A stretch of DNA of 64,000 nucleotides, from the NCBI RefSeq assembly GCF_027571405.1, contig NZ_CP092968.1, forward strand, positions 1,240,001 through 1,304,000, in the 5' to 3' direction. Under the pieces are notes generated by a model. It was not told the origin of the DNA, made no database searches, and worked only from the letters and a program-made list of their open reading frames with translations. The DNA comes from Methylocystis parvus OBBP. Lineage in GTDB: Bacteria > Pseudomonadota > Alphaproteobacteria > Rhizobiales > Beijerinckiaceae. A program made the translations under genes and the position numbers. Position 1 is the stretch's first letter. Each line of letters opens with the position of its first letter. This document shows, piece by piece, positions 17,407-25,771 of the stretch.

Positions 17407-18813
17407 TCACTCACGCGCCGCGAGCGACGGCTCGGGAGGGCCGATCCGCATCTGATATCCGTCATGCAGTATCAGATCGACGAGGCTTTTCGCGGAATCC
17501 TCCCAACTATAGTCGGGCATCCTTTTTTCCGTGGCGGGGATCCACAGGCGACGTTCGATCTTTTGCGCAAGATCGACCGGGTCGAGGAGCTTGAAGTAGT
17601 CGATGTGGTTTCCGCCAAGTTCGTGAAACACCGGCAGATCGGATGCGATGACGGGAAGTCCCTGGCGTCCCGCCTCGACGAGCGGAAGCCCGAAGCCCTC
17701 GATCGCCGAAGGATAGACGAGCGCGGCGGCGCGCTCGTAGCAATGACGCAGATCGGCGTCGCTCGCCTTGTCGAGCCATAGCAGGCGCCGCCCAAATTCC
17801 GGGTGACGCCGGATGCGCCGCGTCAACGCTTCGCTCTGCCATCCCGCACGGCCGATGATGACGTAGCGCGCGTCGACGCCCGCATTCCACAGCAGTTCGA
17901 AGGCGTCGAGAGCGACCGGATACGCCTTACGCGGCTCCAGCGTTCCGACGCCGAGGAAAAAAGGCGTCGGTCTCGACGTGAAGGCTTCGACCTTGGGAGA
18001 AACGAGCCCGAAATCATCATCGGCGAAGTCCGAACCGAGGCGCCACCATCCCACGCGAATATCCGGCTTTACGCCCGCAGGCTCGCGAGAGGCATAGTCG
18101 ATGAAATCCTGCGCGACGCTTCTCGAAACGCAAATGACGGCGTCGCTCGCGAGCGCCAGTCTTTCGAACCATTCCTTAAAAACTTCCGACATTTCCGGAG
18201 AAACGGACAGCGGATGAATCAAAGGGATGAGATCGTGAATGACGGTGACGAGACGTCCGCCAGCGGATGCGAGATTGCCGATGACGGGAAGATAATCGGA
18301 CGTCAGTCCCCAGCACGCGTCGAGCAGAACGAACGTGTCGTCCGGGGTGAATTCGAGAATGCGCGGCGCGCTCGGATGGTCGTAATAGGGAACGACGGCG
18401 CCGTTCTGGATCACGACCGGCAAGGCGAAGGGAGACAGGATCGCCCGTTTGGCGATCTCACGCACAACGCGCTGGATTCCCGTCTTTCCGCCAAATCGCG
18501 CCGTCGGCGTGACGTCGATGAATATTCGGCGCGACGGCAGCGATGCGGACACTTGCAGCGCCGTCTCATCTGAGAGCGGCGGGCGTCGAACAATGCTGAG
18601 GCGACGGCGCCTTCTCTCTCCATCGTGCAGGAATGAAAGGCCAAGCGATCGGGTGACCGTCCAATAAAGCTCTCTGAGGCGAAGATAGGCGAAGGTCGTG
18701 ATGGGATCGACCGATTCCTCGAACCGCCGCCGGCGCATTTCGGCGTTTTCGCGCTGCGCCTGCGCGGCCAGATAAAGCGTGATCTTCTTTTCGTCAGCGC
18801 TGAACGTGTGCAT
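17407..18813 (-). CDS. Glycosyltransferase family 4 (GT-B) protein
   Basis: A 468-residue cytoplasmic glycosyltransferase. The N-terminal Rossmann half includes FIDVTPTARFGGKTGIQRVV, a motif of sugar-nucleotide transferases that act on exopolysaccharide or O-antigen chains. The C-terminal Glycos_transf_1 half has GVGTLEPRKAYPVALDAF, then the nucleotide-sugar-binding signature YPSAIEGFGLPLVEAG and GLPVIASDLPVFHELGG. The E-x7-E pair typical of GT4 is present. Donor and acceptor cannot be read from sequence. No wzx/wzy genes are nearby, so this is an orphan transferase with a small membrane protein directly downstream. Confidence 0.88.
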   Translation of the reverse strand: MHTFSADEKKITLYLAAQAQRENAEMRRRRFEESVDPITTFAYLRLRELYWTVTRSLGLSFLHDGERRRRRLSIVRRPPLSDETALQVSASLPSRRIFIDVTPTARFGGKTGIQRVVREIAKRAILSPFALPVVIQNGAVVPYYDHPSAPRILEFTPDDTFVLLDACWGLTSDYLPVIGNLASAGGRLVTVIHDLIPLIHPLSVSPEMSEVFKEWFERLALASDAVICVSRSVAQDFIDYASREPAGVKPDIRVGWWRLGSDFADDDFGLVSPKVEAFTSRPTPFFLGVGTLEPRKAYPVALDAFELLWNAGVDARYVIIGRAGWQSEALTRRIRRHPEFGRRLLWLDKASDADLRHCYERAAALVYPSAIEGFGLPLVEAGRQGLPVIASDLPVFHELGGNHIDYFKLLDPVDLAQKIERRLWIPATEKRMPDYSWEDSAKSLVDLILHDGYQMRIGPPEPSLAARE

Positions 18814-18926
18814 GTCCTTGCCCTTCGCGAGATAAAGCCGTCCCGTCGCGCGCCTTCGCGGCCGCGTGAATGTTTCTGGCCCTGGCGATGACCGGCGGAA
18901 CGGCGGCGGCGGCCGGCCTCGAGCCG

Positions 18927-19142
18927 CTAAAGCTGCAAAGGCGTCGGAGCGCAGCGTTCGATCCCTGCGCAGGAGAAGCCCGAGCCCCGCTCGCCTCCAT
19001 GCGAGGCGCGGGCGAGCAGCACGAAGACGGAGGCGAGCGCGACGACGATCGCCAGACGAAAAGCCGGAATCCGATGCGCCCGGGGCGGCGACGGCGGCCG
19101 CATTTGGTCAAAGGATTCGATGGACAAAATCCTGCGCTTCAT
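18927..19142 (-). CDS. Possible small single-pass membrane protein
   Basis: A 71-residue frame from ATG 19142, with AGAGG 5 bases upstream. It has a polar N-terminus (MKRRILSIESFDQMRPP), one membrane helix (FRLAIVVALASVFVLLARAS) and a short C-terminal tail with two Cys. It is divergent from the DUF6502 gene and shares its palindrome-bearing spacer. No family is recognised, and the coding evidence is only the ribosome site and the helix. Confidence 0.4.
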   Translation of the reverse strand: MKRRILSIESFDQMRPPSPPRAHRIPAFRLAIVVALASVFVLLARASHGGERGSGFSCAGIERCAPTPLQL

Positions 19143-19155
19143 CGTCGCCTCTTGT

Positions 19156-19231
19156 GTGTGATTTTTTCCCACGTCAATTTTATGCGTGGGATTTTTTCTC
19201 ACGTCAAGCCGTGTGTGGGATTGTGTCCCAC
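19156..19231. promoter_or_regulatory. Three spaced 17-bp palindromes, putative operator array
   Basis: Copies at 19156-19172 (GTGTGATTTTTTCCCAC), 19186-19202 (GTGGGATTTTTTCTCAC) and 19215-19231 (GTGGGATTGTGTCCCAC) share the form GTGGGA-N5-TCCCAC. Starts are 30 and 29 bases apart, close to three helical turns, so all three lie on one face of the DNA. The last ends 23 bases before the DUF6502 start codon. This layout fits cooperative binding by a dimeric regulator, possibly DUF6502 itself. Confidence 0.65.
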
Positions 19232-19254
19232 TTCTTTTCGCGCTACCGAGGTCT

Positions 19255-20115
19255 ATGGCCGACGCCAGAGATGAAGGTCTTCCCGACGCAGCCCGCCTTC
19301 AGCAGCCGGTCGCCCGGCTGCTGCGCCCGCTCGTGCGCCTCTTCATCTCCTGCGGCACGACCTTCCCCGCGCTTTGCGACCTGCTCCGGGAGCTTTACGT
19401 GAATGTCGCGGTTCACGATTTCGCCCTGCCTGACAAGGAGCAGACGGACAGCCGGATCAGCCTGTTGACCGGCATTCACCGCAAGGAGGTCCATCGTCTG
19501 AGAAGCGCCGGTGCGCCGGTGCGGATGGTCCCCGCCGCCGTGTCCCGCACGACCCAGATCGTCGCCCTCTGGATGGCCGACACACGCTTTACCGACGAGA
19601 CCGGCGCGCCGGCTCCGCTACGCCGCGCCGGATCGGAAGGGAGCGGCCCGACATTCGAATCTCTCGTCGAGGAAGTGACGCGCGACGTTCGGCCGCGCGC
19701 GGTGCTCGACGAATGGCTGGACCGAAAAATCGTGACCGTCGACGCGGTGGGAAGGATCGTTCTCGCCGAGGCGGCGATTGCGCCGAGCAAGGGCGACGAG
19801 CGTCAGCTCTATTATTTCGGCCGGAACCTCCACGATCACATAGCGGCGGCGGTCGCCAATATTTCGACGAGCCCCGCGCCTTTCATGGAGCGCGCGGTTC
19901 ATTACGAAGGCTTGTCGCAGGACGCGGCGCGTCGTCTCGAAGCGCTGTCGCGCGAACTGGCGATGAATGCGCTGCTCGCGGCGAACCGCGAAGCGCAGGC
20001 GATGCAAAAGAACAGCGAGGACGGCGAGTGGCGCTGGAATTTCGGCGTTTACGTCTATCGTGAAAAAACGCCGCCGGGCGAACGCGTCGACGACGACGCG
20101 GAGAAACAGCCGTGA
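19255..20115 (+). CDS. DUF6502 family protein
   Basis: A 286-residue protein. The start is placed at ATG 19255 (GAGG 4-5 bases upstream); an in-frame upstream ATG would lie inside the palindrome array. Residues about 15-100 match the DUF6502 pattern: LLRPLVRLFISCGTTFPALC, then TDSRISLLTGIHRKEVHRLR, which looks like a helix-turn-helix with IHRKEVHRL as recognition helix. The C-terminal half is helical, with ELAMNALLAANREA near the end. Function is unknown; DNA binding is inferred from the helix-turn-helix-like region and the palindromes upstream. Its stop overlaps the next gene's GTG start by 4 bases, so the two are translationally coupled. Confidence 0.8.
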   Translation: MADARDEGLPDAARLQQPVARLLRPLVRLFISCGTTFPALCDLLRELYVNVAVHDFALPDKEQTDSRISLLTGIHRKEVHRLRSAGAPVRMVPAAVSRTTQIVALWMADTRFTDETGAPAPLRRAGSEGSGPTFESLVEEVTRDVRPRAVLDEWLDRKIVTVDAVGRIVLAEAAIAPSKGDERQLYYFGRNLHDHIAAAVANISTSPAPFMERAVHYEGLSQDAARRLEALSRELAMNALLAANREAQAMQKNSEDGEWRWNFGVYVYREKTPPGERVDDDAEKQP

Positions 20116-21329
20116 CGCATCCCGTTCGCCCGACGCGCCGCCAGTTCGGCGCGCTGCTCTTCGCTCTGCTCTCGACCGCTTCGCGGCGCGCTTTCGCGGC
20201 CGGCGGGAATCCGAAGGACAATGGGCTGGGCGGAACCGGCTATATCTCGCCGATGCCCGATCCCGACAACGGATTGGGCGGCACGGGAGTCGTCGGCGTG
20301 ATACGCGGCTTCGGCAGCGTCATCGTCAACGGCCTTCGCATCTCCTATCCGTCCAATGCGGAGGTCACGATCGACGGAGAGCCCGCGAATCCGGCAGCGA
20401 TGCGAATCGGCCATGTCGTCTCGCTCGTCGCAAGGCGCGAGAACGGCGCGTATTCGACAAAGAAGCTCGATATTCTGCGAGAGGCCGTCGGCGCGATCGA
20501 ATTCGTTTCAGATCGAAAAATGCGGGTGCTGGGACAGAAAATCGAACTCGGGCGGAACGTGAAGAGCGACGGACTTGCCGTCGGGCGCCTTGTCGCCGTC
20601 AGTGGTTTGCGCCTGCCCGACCAGACGATCGTCGCGAGCCTCGTCGAGCCTGTCGCGCCGGGCGCCGCTCAGCTTCTCGGAACGGTCACGCGCGCGAAGG
20701 ATGGAGGGCTCGAAATCGGCGGTCAGCGGCTCGAAGGCGTCGCGGAGTCCATGCTCGGTCGCCGCGTCCTGCTTCGCGGCGCGCAGCGCGGCGCGACGCT
20801 CGACGCGTCGCATGTCGCCGACGCCCCCTGGCTGCCGCGCGGCGCCGAGCGTTTCGTCGCGGAAACCTATCTCGAACGCTACGGCTCGACCGTGACGACC
20901 GCGAGCGGTCTCGACCTTGGAGACGCGAACGGCATGTCTTTCCGGGGCGTCGTTCGCGCCGTCGTGAGCTTCGAGCTCGATCCGGCGGGCGGATGGTCCG
21001 TTCAATCCTTCGAGCCGACCGAGTCGCTCGGCGCGCATGGCGCGGCGGGCCCGCGCCGCATGGAGCAGGAGGCTCCGAAAGCCGCGCCCGACCAAACCCC
21101 CCCGCCATCGCCGGGCGGCGGCGGAACCGGATTCAGCCTTCCCGGCGCGCCGGCCGAACCGGGCGGTTTCGGGCCGGGCGGCGGATTCGGTTTGCCCGAT
21201 CCCGGCGGACCGGGAGGCTTTGGCGGTCCGGGTGACATGGGACCTGGCGGACCGGGACCCGGCGGACCGGGACCCGGCGGAATGGGACCTGGCGGGATGT
21301 TCCACCCGCCGGGGATGCGCCGCCGTTGA
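20112..21329 (+). CDS. DUF5666 domain-containing exported protein
   Basis: A 405-residue protein starting at GTG 20112, which overlaps the DUF6502 stop (GTGA). The N-terminus has a twin-arginine-like signal, TRRQFGALLFALLSTASRRA. The body shows the Gly-rich entry NGLGGTG repeated twice, then VIRGFGSVIVNGLRI and several successive DUF5666-type beta segments (about residues 60-310). The last 75 residues are Pro/Gly-rich, with a four-fold repeat of GPGGP type. It is probably periplasmic or surface exposed. DUF5666 proteins have no known activity; the coupling to DUF6502 suggests a two-gene functional unit. Confidence 0.82.
   Translation: MTHPVRPTRRQFGALLFALLSTASRRAFAAGGNPKDNGLGGTGYISPMPDPDNGLGGTGVVGVIRGFGSVIVNGLRISYPSNAEVTIDGEPANPAAMRIGHVVSLVARRENGAYSTKKLDILREAVGAIEFVSDRKMRVLGQKIELGRNVKSDGLAVGRLVAVSGLRLPDQTIVASLVEPVAPGAAQLLGTVTRAKDGGLEIGGQRLEGVAESMLGRRVLLRGAQRGATLDASHVADAPWLPRGAERFVAETYLERYGSTVTTASGLDLGDANGMSFRGVVRAVVSFELDPAGGWSVQSFEPTESLGAHGAAGPRRMEQEAPKAAPDQTPPPSPGGGGTGFSLPGAPAEPGGFGPGGGFGLPDPGGPGGFGGPGDMGPGGPGPGGPGPGGMGPGGMFHPPGMRRR
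21239..21298 (+). repeat. Four tandem 15-bp units in the DUF5666 gene
   Basis: Four near-identical 15-base units (GGGACCYGGCGGACC type) encode the Gly/Pro-rich tail. Such in-frame repeats can expand or contract by slippage without a frameshift. Confidence 0.8.
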
Positions 21330-21349
21330 TCGGCGACAAGGCTTGCGCG

Positions 21350-22654
21350 CTACGGCGCGTAGCCCTGCGCCTGATTCACGCGCGACGCCGCCTGCCCGAC
21401 CGCGACCGACGCCGCGGCCTGCGCGCGTTGCGCGTCGAGCTGCAACTGCCGGACGCGGTAAAGGTCGAAAGCGTTGATTTCGCCGAGCGCGAAGGATTTG
21501 CGCGAGAGATCGAATTGTTCATTGGCGACGGAGAGACGCTGGGCGGCGAGTCCCGAAGCCTTCCGCGCTGCGGCCAAATTCACGCGCGCCGCCTTTATCT
21601 CGGCGAGGATCACGCGCTTCGCCTTCTCATATTCGGCGCGCGCGCGCGTCATCTCGGCCTCGGCTTCGGCGCGGCGCGGCGCCTGCCGGCCGTCGGTCGG
21701 CAGCGGAATGCGAATCCGCACGCCCACCGTCGTCGCATTGGTGAGCTGATCCGTGATCGGTTGCGACGTATCGGTCGAATATTGGCGGTTATGTTCCTGC
21801 CGCCCGAAAACGCCGATGTCGGGATTGTCGATCGGCGTCGCTTCGACGAGCTGCAATTGCGTCTCGGCGCGGCGCAAGGCGGCGAGCGGCGTGCGCAGCG
21901 CCGGATGATCCTCGATGTCGCCCGCGGGCTTCACCGTCTCCAGCGCGCCGTCCGGCGGCGCGCCGCCGGTAAGCGCTGCGTAGGTCACGCGCGCGACCTT
22001 CTCCGCGCCTTCCGCTTGCGCCAGCTCCGTTTCGGCGGCCAGCAATTCGTTCTTGGCGAGCAAAGCGTCGCCTTGCGCCGCGTCGCCGAGTTCGACGCGC
22101 CGCGTCATGTCCGCGCCGATTTCGCGCGCCATCGTCACGCGGCTCTTCGCGACATTGACCTCGCGCGCGGCGCGTTGGGCGTTCCACCACGCGTCGCGCA
22201 GGAGGCCCGCGACGTCCAGACGGCGCAATCCCATCTTTTCCTCGATCTCGATCACGCCGGTCGAAACCGTCGCCTCCATCGCGTCGCGCTGGCCGGGGAG
22301 CCACAAGGGCAGACCCGCCTCGACCTCGGTCTCGTTATAGTCGCGCAGATTGCCGCCGACGGCGTTGCGCTGCGTGCCGCCGAGATAGGGCGAGCCCGGC
22401 GTGATCGAACGCGTCGTGGCGTAGCGCGACGACACCGCGCCCAACTGCGCCTCCAACGTCTTGCTCTGCGCGTCGATCGCCACCGCCATGTCGAGATGGC
22501 GCGCCAGCACATGGCCGAGCGGCTTCTTGCCGCGTTTCTCGATATTGCCCTCTCCGCCCTTCACGGACACCGCGCCGCTCGTCTTCGGCGCGGCCGCGGC
22601 GTCCGCGGCGAATGCGCAAAAGGAAAGAGCGAGGGCCGCGGCGCGCAGGCTCAT
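21350..22654 (-). CDS. TolC-family outer-membrane channel of an RND efflux system
   Basis: A 434-residue protein with a Sec signal (MSLRAAALALSFCAFAADAAAA) and the duplicated long coiled-coil layout of TolC/CzcC outer-membrane factors. Examples are the Ala-rich helices AAREVNVAKSRVTMAREIGA and KRVILAEIKAARVNLAAARK, and the closing segment SFALGEINAFDLYRVRQLQL. It would give the pump at 22651 an exit across the outer membrane. Its ATG overlaps the pump's stop (ATGA), so it is the last gene of the adaptor-pump-channel operon. An exact metal cannot be assigned. Confidence 0.88.
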   Translation of the reverse strand: MSLRAAALALSFCAFAADAAAAPKTSGAVSVKGGEGNIEKRGKKPLGHVLARHLDMAVAIDAQSKTLEAQLGAVSSRYATTRSITPGSPYLGGTQRNAVGGNLRDYNETEVEAGLPLWLPGQRDAMEATVSTGVIEIEEKMGLRRLDVAGLLRDAWWNAQRAAREVNVAKSRVTMAREIGADMTRRVELGDAAQGDALLAKNELLAAETELAQAEGAEKVARVTYAALTGGAPPDGALETVKPAGDIEDHPALRTPLAALRRAETQLQLVEATPIDNPDIGVFGRQEHNRQYSTDTSQPITDQLTNATTVGVRIRIPLPTDGRQAPRRAEAEAEMTRARAEYEKAKRVILAEIKAARVNLAAARKASGLAAQRLSVANEQFDLSRKSFALGEINAFDLYRVRQLQLDAQRAQAAASVAVGQAASRVNQAQGYAP

Positions 22655-25600
22655 GAGATCACCCGATGCGCCAGGCGGCCGCGCTTGGCGCGCAGGAGCC
22701 AGCCGGTCGAACGATCATAAAGGATCGGCAGCAGGATGAGCGTGAGAATGGTCGCGGAAATCAGGCCGCCAATGACGACGATCGCCAGCGGGCGCTGAAT
22801 TTCCGCGCCGGGCCCGGTCGCGAAAAGGAAGGGAATGAGGCCGAAGGCGGCGATCGTGGCGGTCAGCATGACCGGCCGCATGCGCCGCCGCGCGCCTTCC
22901 ATTACGGCGTCCCGCACCGTGCGCGTTCCTTCTCCGACAAGCTTGTTGATGTAGGAGATCAGCACCACGCCGTTCAACACGGCGATGCCGATCAGCGCGA
23001 TGAAGCCGACCGAAGCCGGCACGGAGAGAAACTCGCCCGAGAGCCAGAGGCCGAGAACGCCGCCGATCGCGGCGAAGGGCACGTTGCAAAAGACGAGCGT
23101 CGCCTGCAAAGCGGAATTGAAGGTGAAATAGAGCAGCACGAAGATCATCGCGAGCGCGATGGGCACGACGATCGCGAGGCGCGCCGATGCGCGCTGCTGG
23201 TTCTCGAACTGCCCGCCCCATCGATATGTGTAACCCTTGGGCGTCTTCACATGATGCGCGACGGCCGCCTTGGCTTCATCGACGAAGCCGACGAGATCGC
23301 GACCCTCGACATTGGCGAGAACGGTCGCGAAGCGCCGCCCCTCCTCGCGAATGACCTGGATCGGGCCGTTCTCGGCCTGCACCTCGGCGAGCTGCGACAG
23401 CTCGACGACCTTGCCGTCATTGGAGACCATCGGCAGGCGGGCGAAATCGACGGAGGAGCGCCGGGACGTTTCCGATCCGCGCACGACGAGCGGCGTGCGG
23501 ATCGGCCCTTCGAGAATGATGCCGACCTGCTGGCCGTCGACCCAGACGCGCAACGCGTCCTGAATTTCGCCGGCGTTCAGCCCGAAACGTCCCGCCGCGA
23601 GACGATCGACGCGCGCCGTGAGATAGCGCATGCCGTCATTCTGCAGGCCGAACACGTCGCGCGCGCCGGGTATCTTCTTCAGCTCCGTCGCGACCTCGCG
23701 CGTCAGGCGGTTCAGTTCGTTGATGTCGTCGCCGAAAATCTTGACCACGACGTCGCCGCGGGCGCCGATGATCATCTCCTGCACGCGCATGTCGATCGGT
23801 TGCGAGAAGGCGTAGGAGATGCCCGGTATCTCGTCGAGAACCTTGCGGATCTCGCCCATGAGCCAGTCGACGCCATGCCCGCGCCATTCCTTCTCGGGCG
23901 CGAGCGTCAGAAAATTATCCGTCTCGTTGAGCCCGACGGGGTCGATGCCGAGTTCGTCGGCGCCGGCCCGCGCCATCATGCCTTTCACCTCCGGCACTTT
24001 CTCCATGATCTCGCGCTGGATGAGCCGGTCCGTCTCGGCGGCGACGGCGACGCTGATCGTCGGATGCTTGCGGATGGTGATGACCGGGGTGCCCTCGTTC
24101 ATCACGGGCATGAAGGTCTGGCCGATGCGCGAATAGGCGACGCCCGCGACGACGAGCCCCGCCAGCGCGATCCCCGCCACGATGAGAGGGCGCGCCAAAG
24201 CGCGCTCCAGCAGCGGCTCATAGACGGCGGCGATCTTGCGCACGAGCCAAGGCTCGTCGGCATGGCCGGGCTGCAAGATGGTGGCGCTCAGCGCCGGCAC
24301 GACCGTGAGCGACAGGATCAGCGCGGAAGCGAGCGCGAAGGCGATGGTCAGCGCGACAGGCGCGAAGAGTCTGCCCTCCAGCCCTTCGAGCGAGAGCAGC
24401 GGCAGGAAGACCGTCACGATGATGATCACGCCGGACGCCAGCGGCGTCGCGACCTCGCTCGTCGCCTCGAGCGTCATGAAGATGCGGTCGGCGAGCGTCA
24501 CGTCATGCGCTTCCGACAGGCGGTGTTCGACATTCTCCACCACGACGACCGCGCAATCGACGAGAAGGCCGATGGCGATGGCGAGGCCGCCGAGCGACAT
24601 GATGTTGGCCGACAGGCCCCAAAGCCGCATCACCCCGAAAGTGGCGAGCGCCGCGAGCGGCAGAATGACCGAGACGACGAGCGCCGCGCGAAGATTGCCG
24701 AGGAACAGGGCGAGCAGGATCACGACGAGGACGATCGCCTCGATCAGCACTTTCTGCACGGTCCAGACGGCTTTGCCGATCAGTTCGCTGCGGTCGTAGA
24801 AAATCTCGAGCTTCGCGCCCTTGGGCAGCAGGGGCTCGATTTCGGCGAGCTTCGCCTTCACGCCCGTCACCACCGTGCGGGCGTCCGCGCCACGCAGGCC
24901 GAGCACGAGCCCCCAGACGGCTTCATCCGTGCCGTTGCGCGTCACAACGCCGTTGCGCGGCAGCGAGCCGAAGCGCACTTCGGCGACGTCGCCGACGCGC
25001 ACGATGCCCGTCGCGCGGGCGGCGATGACGACGGAGCGTATTTCATCGAGCGAGCGCAGCCGGCCTTCGGCGCGCACCAGCAGCGCCTCCTCGCCGTCGC
25101 GGACGCGGCCGGCGCCGTCATTCCTGTTGTTGTCTTTGAGCGCGGCCTCGAGCATCCCGACCGTGACGCCGCGCGCCGCCATGGCGGAAGGCGACGGCGC
25201 GACCTCGAATGTGCGCACGAAGCCGCCGAGCACATTGACGTCCGCGACGCCCTGCAGGCCGCGTAGCGCCGGGCGGATCGTGAAGTCCAGCAGGCTTCGC
25301 TGCTCGGTCGGCGTCAGATTGCCGCCGACAATGGTGAACATGAGCATTTCGCCGAGCGGCGTGACGATCGGCGCCAAGCCGCCGCCGGCGCCGGCCGGCA
25401 GTTGATCCAGAACCTGCGACAGACGCTCATTGACCTGGGCGCGCGCCCAATAGATGTCGACGCCCTCCGCGAATTCGAAAGTGATCAGCGCAACGGAATA
25501 ACGCGTGGTCGAGCGCATGCGGATGAGCGAGGGGATGCCTTTTGCGGCAATCTCGATCGGCGCCGTGACGCGCGTTTCGAGTTCTTCCGGCGTCAGGCCC

Positions 25601-25761
25601 GGCGCGCGCATGGCGACGAGCACCTGAATCGGCGCGACGTCGGGAAAGGCGTCGATCGGCAGTTTGAGATAGCTCGCCGCGCCCCAGCCCGCGATGAAGA
25701 GCGCGCCCAGAAAGGTGAGGAGCCGCTGCCGCAGCGAGAAGTGGATCAGGCGCTCGAGCAT
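22651..25761 (-). CDS. Heavy-metal-efflux RND permease (CusA/CzcA family)
   Basis: A 1036-residue inner-membrane proton antiporter with the RND layout: a membrane helix near residues 13-33, a large periplasmic loop, helices at about 335-530, a second periplasmic loop and a final helix bundle at about 860-1020. The charged relay segment in helix 4 is GGLAIAIGLLVDCAVVVVEN (391-410), including Asp402, close to the CusA/HME pattern. N-terminal signatures LPIDAFPDVAPIQV and APGLTPEELE are family hallmarks. Substrate could be Cu/Ag, Co/Zn/Ni or another cation; the Met triad of CusA cannot be confirmed by eye. It lies 10 bases downstream of the adaptor gene. Confidence 0.92.
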   Translation of the reverse strand: MLERLIHFSLRQRLLTFLGALFIAGWGAASYLKLPIDAFPDVAPIQVLVAMRAPGLTPEELETRVTAPIEIAAKGIPSLIRMRSTTRYSVALITFEFAEGVDIYWARAQVNERLSQVLDQLPAGAGGGLAPIVTPLGEMLMFTIVGGNLTPTEQRSLLDFTIRPALRGLQGVADVNVLGGFVRTFEVAPSPSAMAARGVTVGMLEAALKDNNRNDGAGRVRDGEEALLVRAEGRLRSLDEIRSVVIAARATGIVRVGDVAEVRFGSLPRNGVVTRNGTDEAVWGLVLGLRGADARTVVTGVKAKLAEIEPLLPKGAKLEIFYDRSELIGKAVWTVQKVLIEAIVLVVILLALFLGNLRAALVVSVILPLAALATFGVMRLWGLSANIMSLGGLAIAIGLLVDCAVVVVENVEHRLSEAHDVTLADRIFMTLEATSEVATPLASGVIIIVTVFLPLLSLEGLEGRLFAPVALTIAFALASALILSLTVVPALSATILQPGHADEPWLVRKIAAVYEPLLERALARPLIVAGIALAGLVVAGVAYSRIGQTFMPVMNEGTPVITIRKHPTISVAVAAETDRLIQREIMEKVPEVKGMMARAGADELGIDPVGLNETDNFLTLAPEKEWRGHGVDWLMGEIRKVLDEIPGISYAFSQPIDMRVQEMIIGARGDVVVKIFGDDINELNRLTREVATELKKIPGARDVFGLQNDGMRYLTARVDRLAAGRFGLNAGEIQDALRVWVDGQQVGIILEGPIRTPLVVRGSETSRRSSVDFARLPMVSNDGKVVELSQLAEVQAENGPIQVIREEGRRFATVLANVEGRDLVGFVDEAKAAVAHHVKTPKGYTYRWGGQFENQQRASARLAIVVPIALAMIFVLLYFTFNSALQATLVFCNVPFAAIGGVLGLWLSGEFLSVPASVGFIALIGIAVLNGVVLISYINKLVGEGTRTVRDAVMEGARRRMRPVMLTATIAAFGLIPFLFATGPGAEIQRPLAIVVIGGLISATILTLILLPILYDRSTGWLLRAKRGRLAHRVIS

Positions 25762-25771
25762 CGATGTCCGA

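Noticed and set aside
22666..25266. Very long open frame on the plus strand opposite the RND pump
   Set aside because: Its product is rich in Arg, Asp and His with no domain pattern; it is an artefact of high GC opposite a conserved gene. The same applies to long frames opposite glnD (38512-42552), the PleC-like kinase (29916-32279) and pepN.
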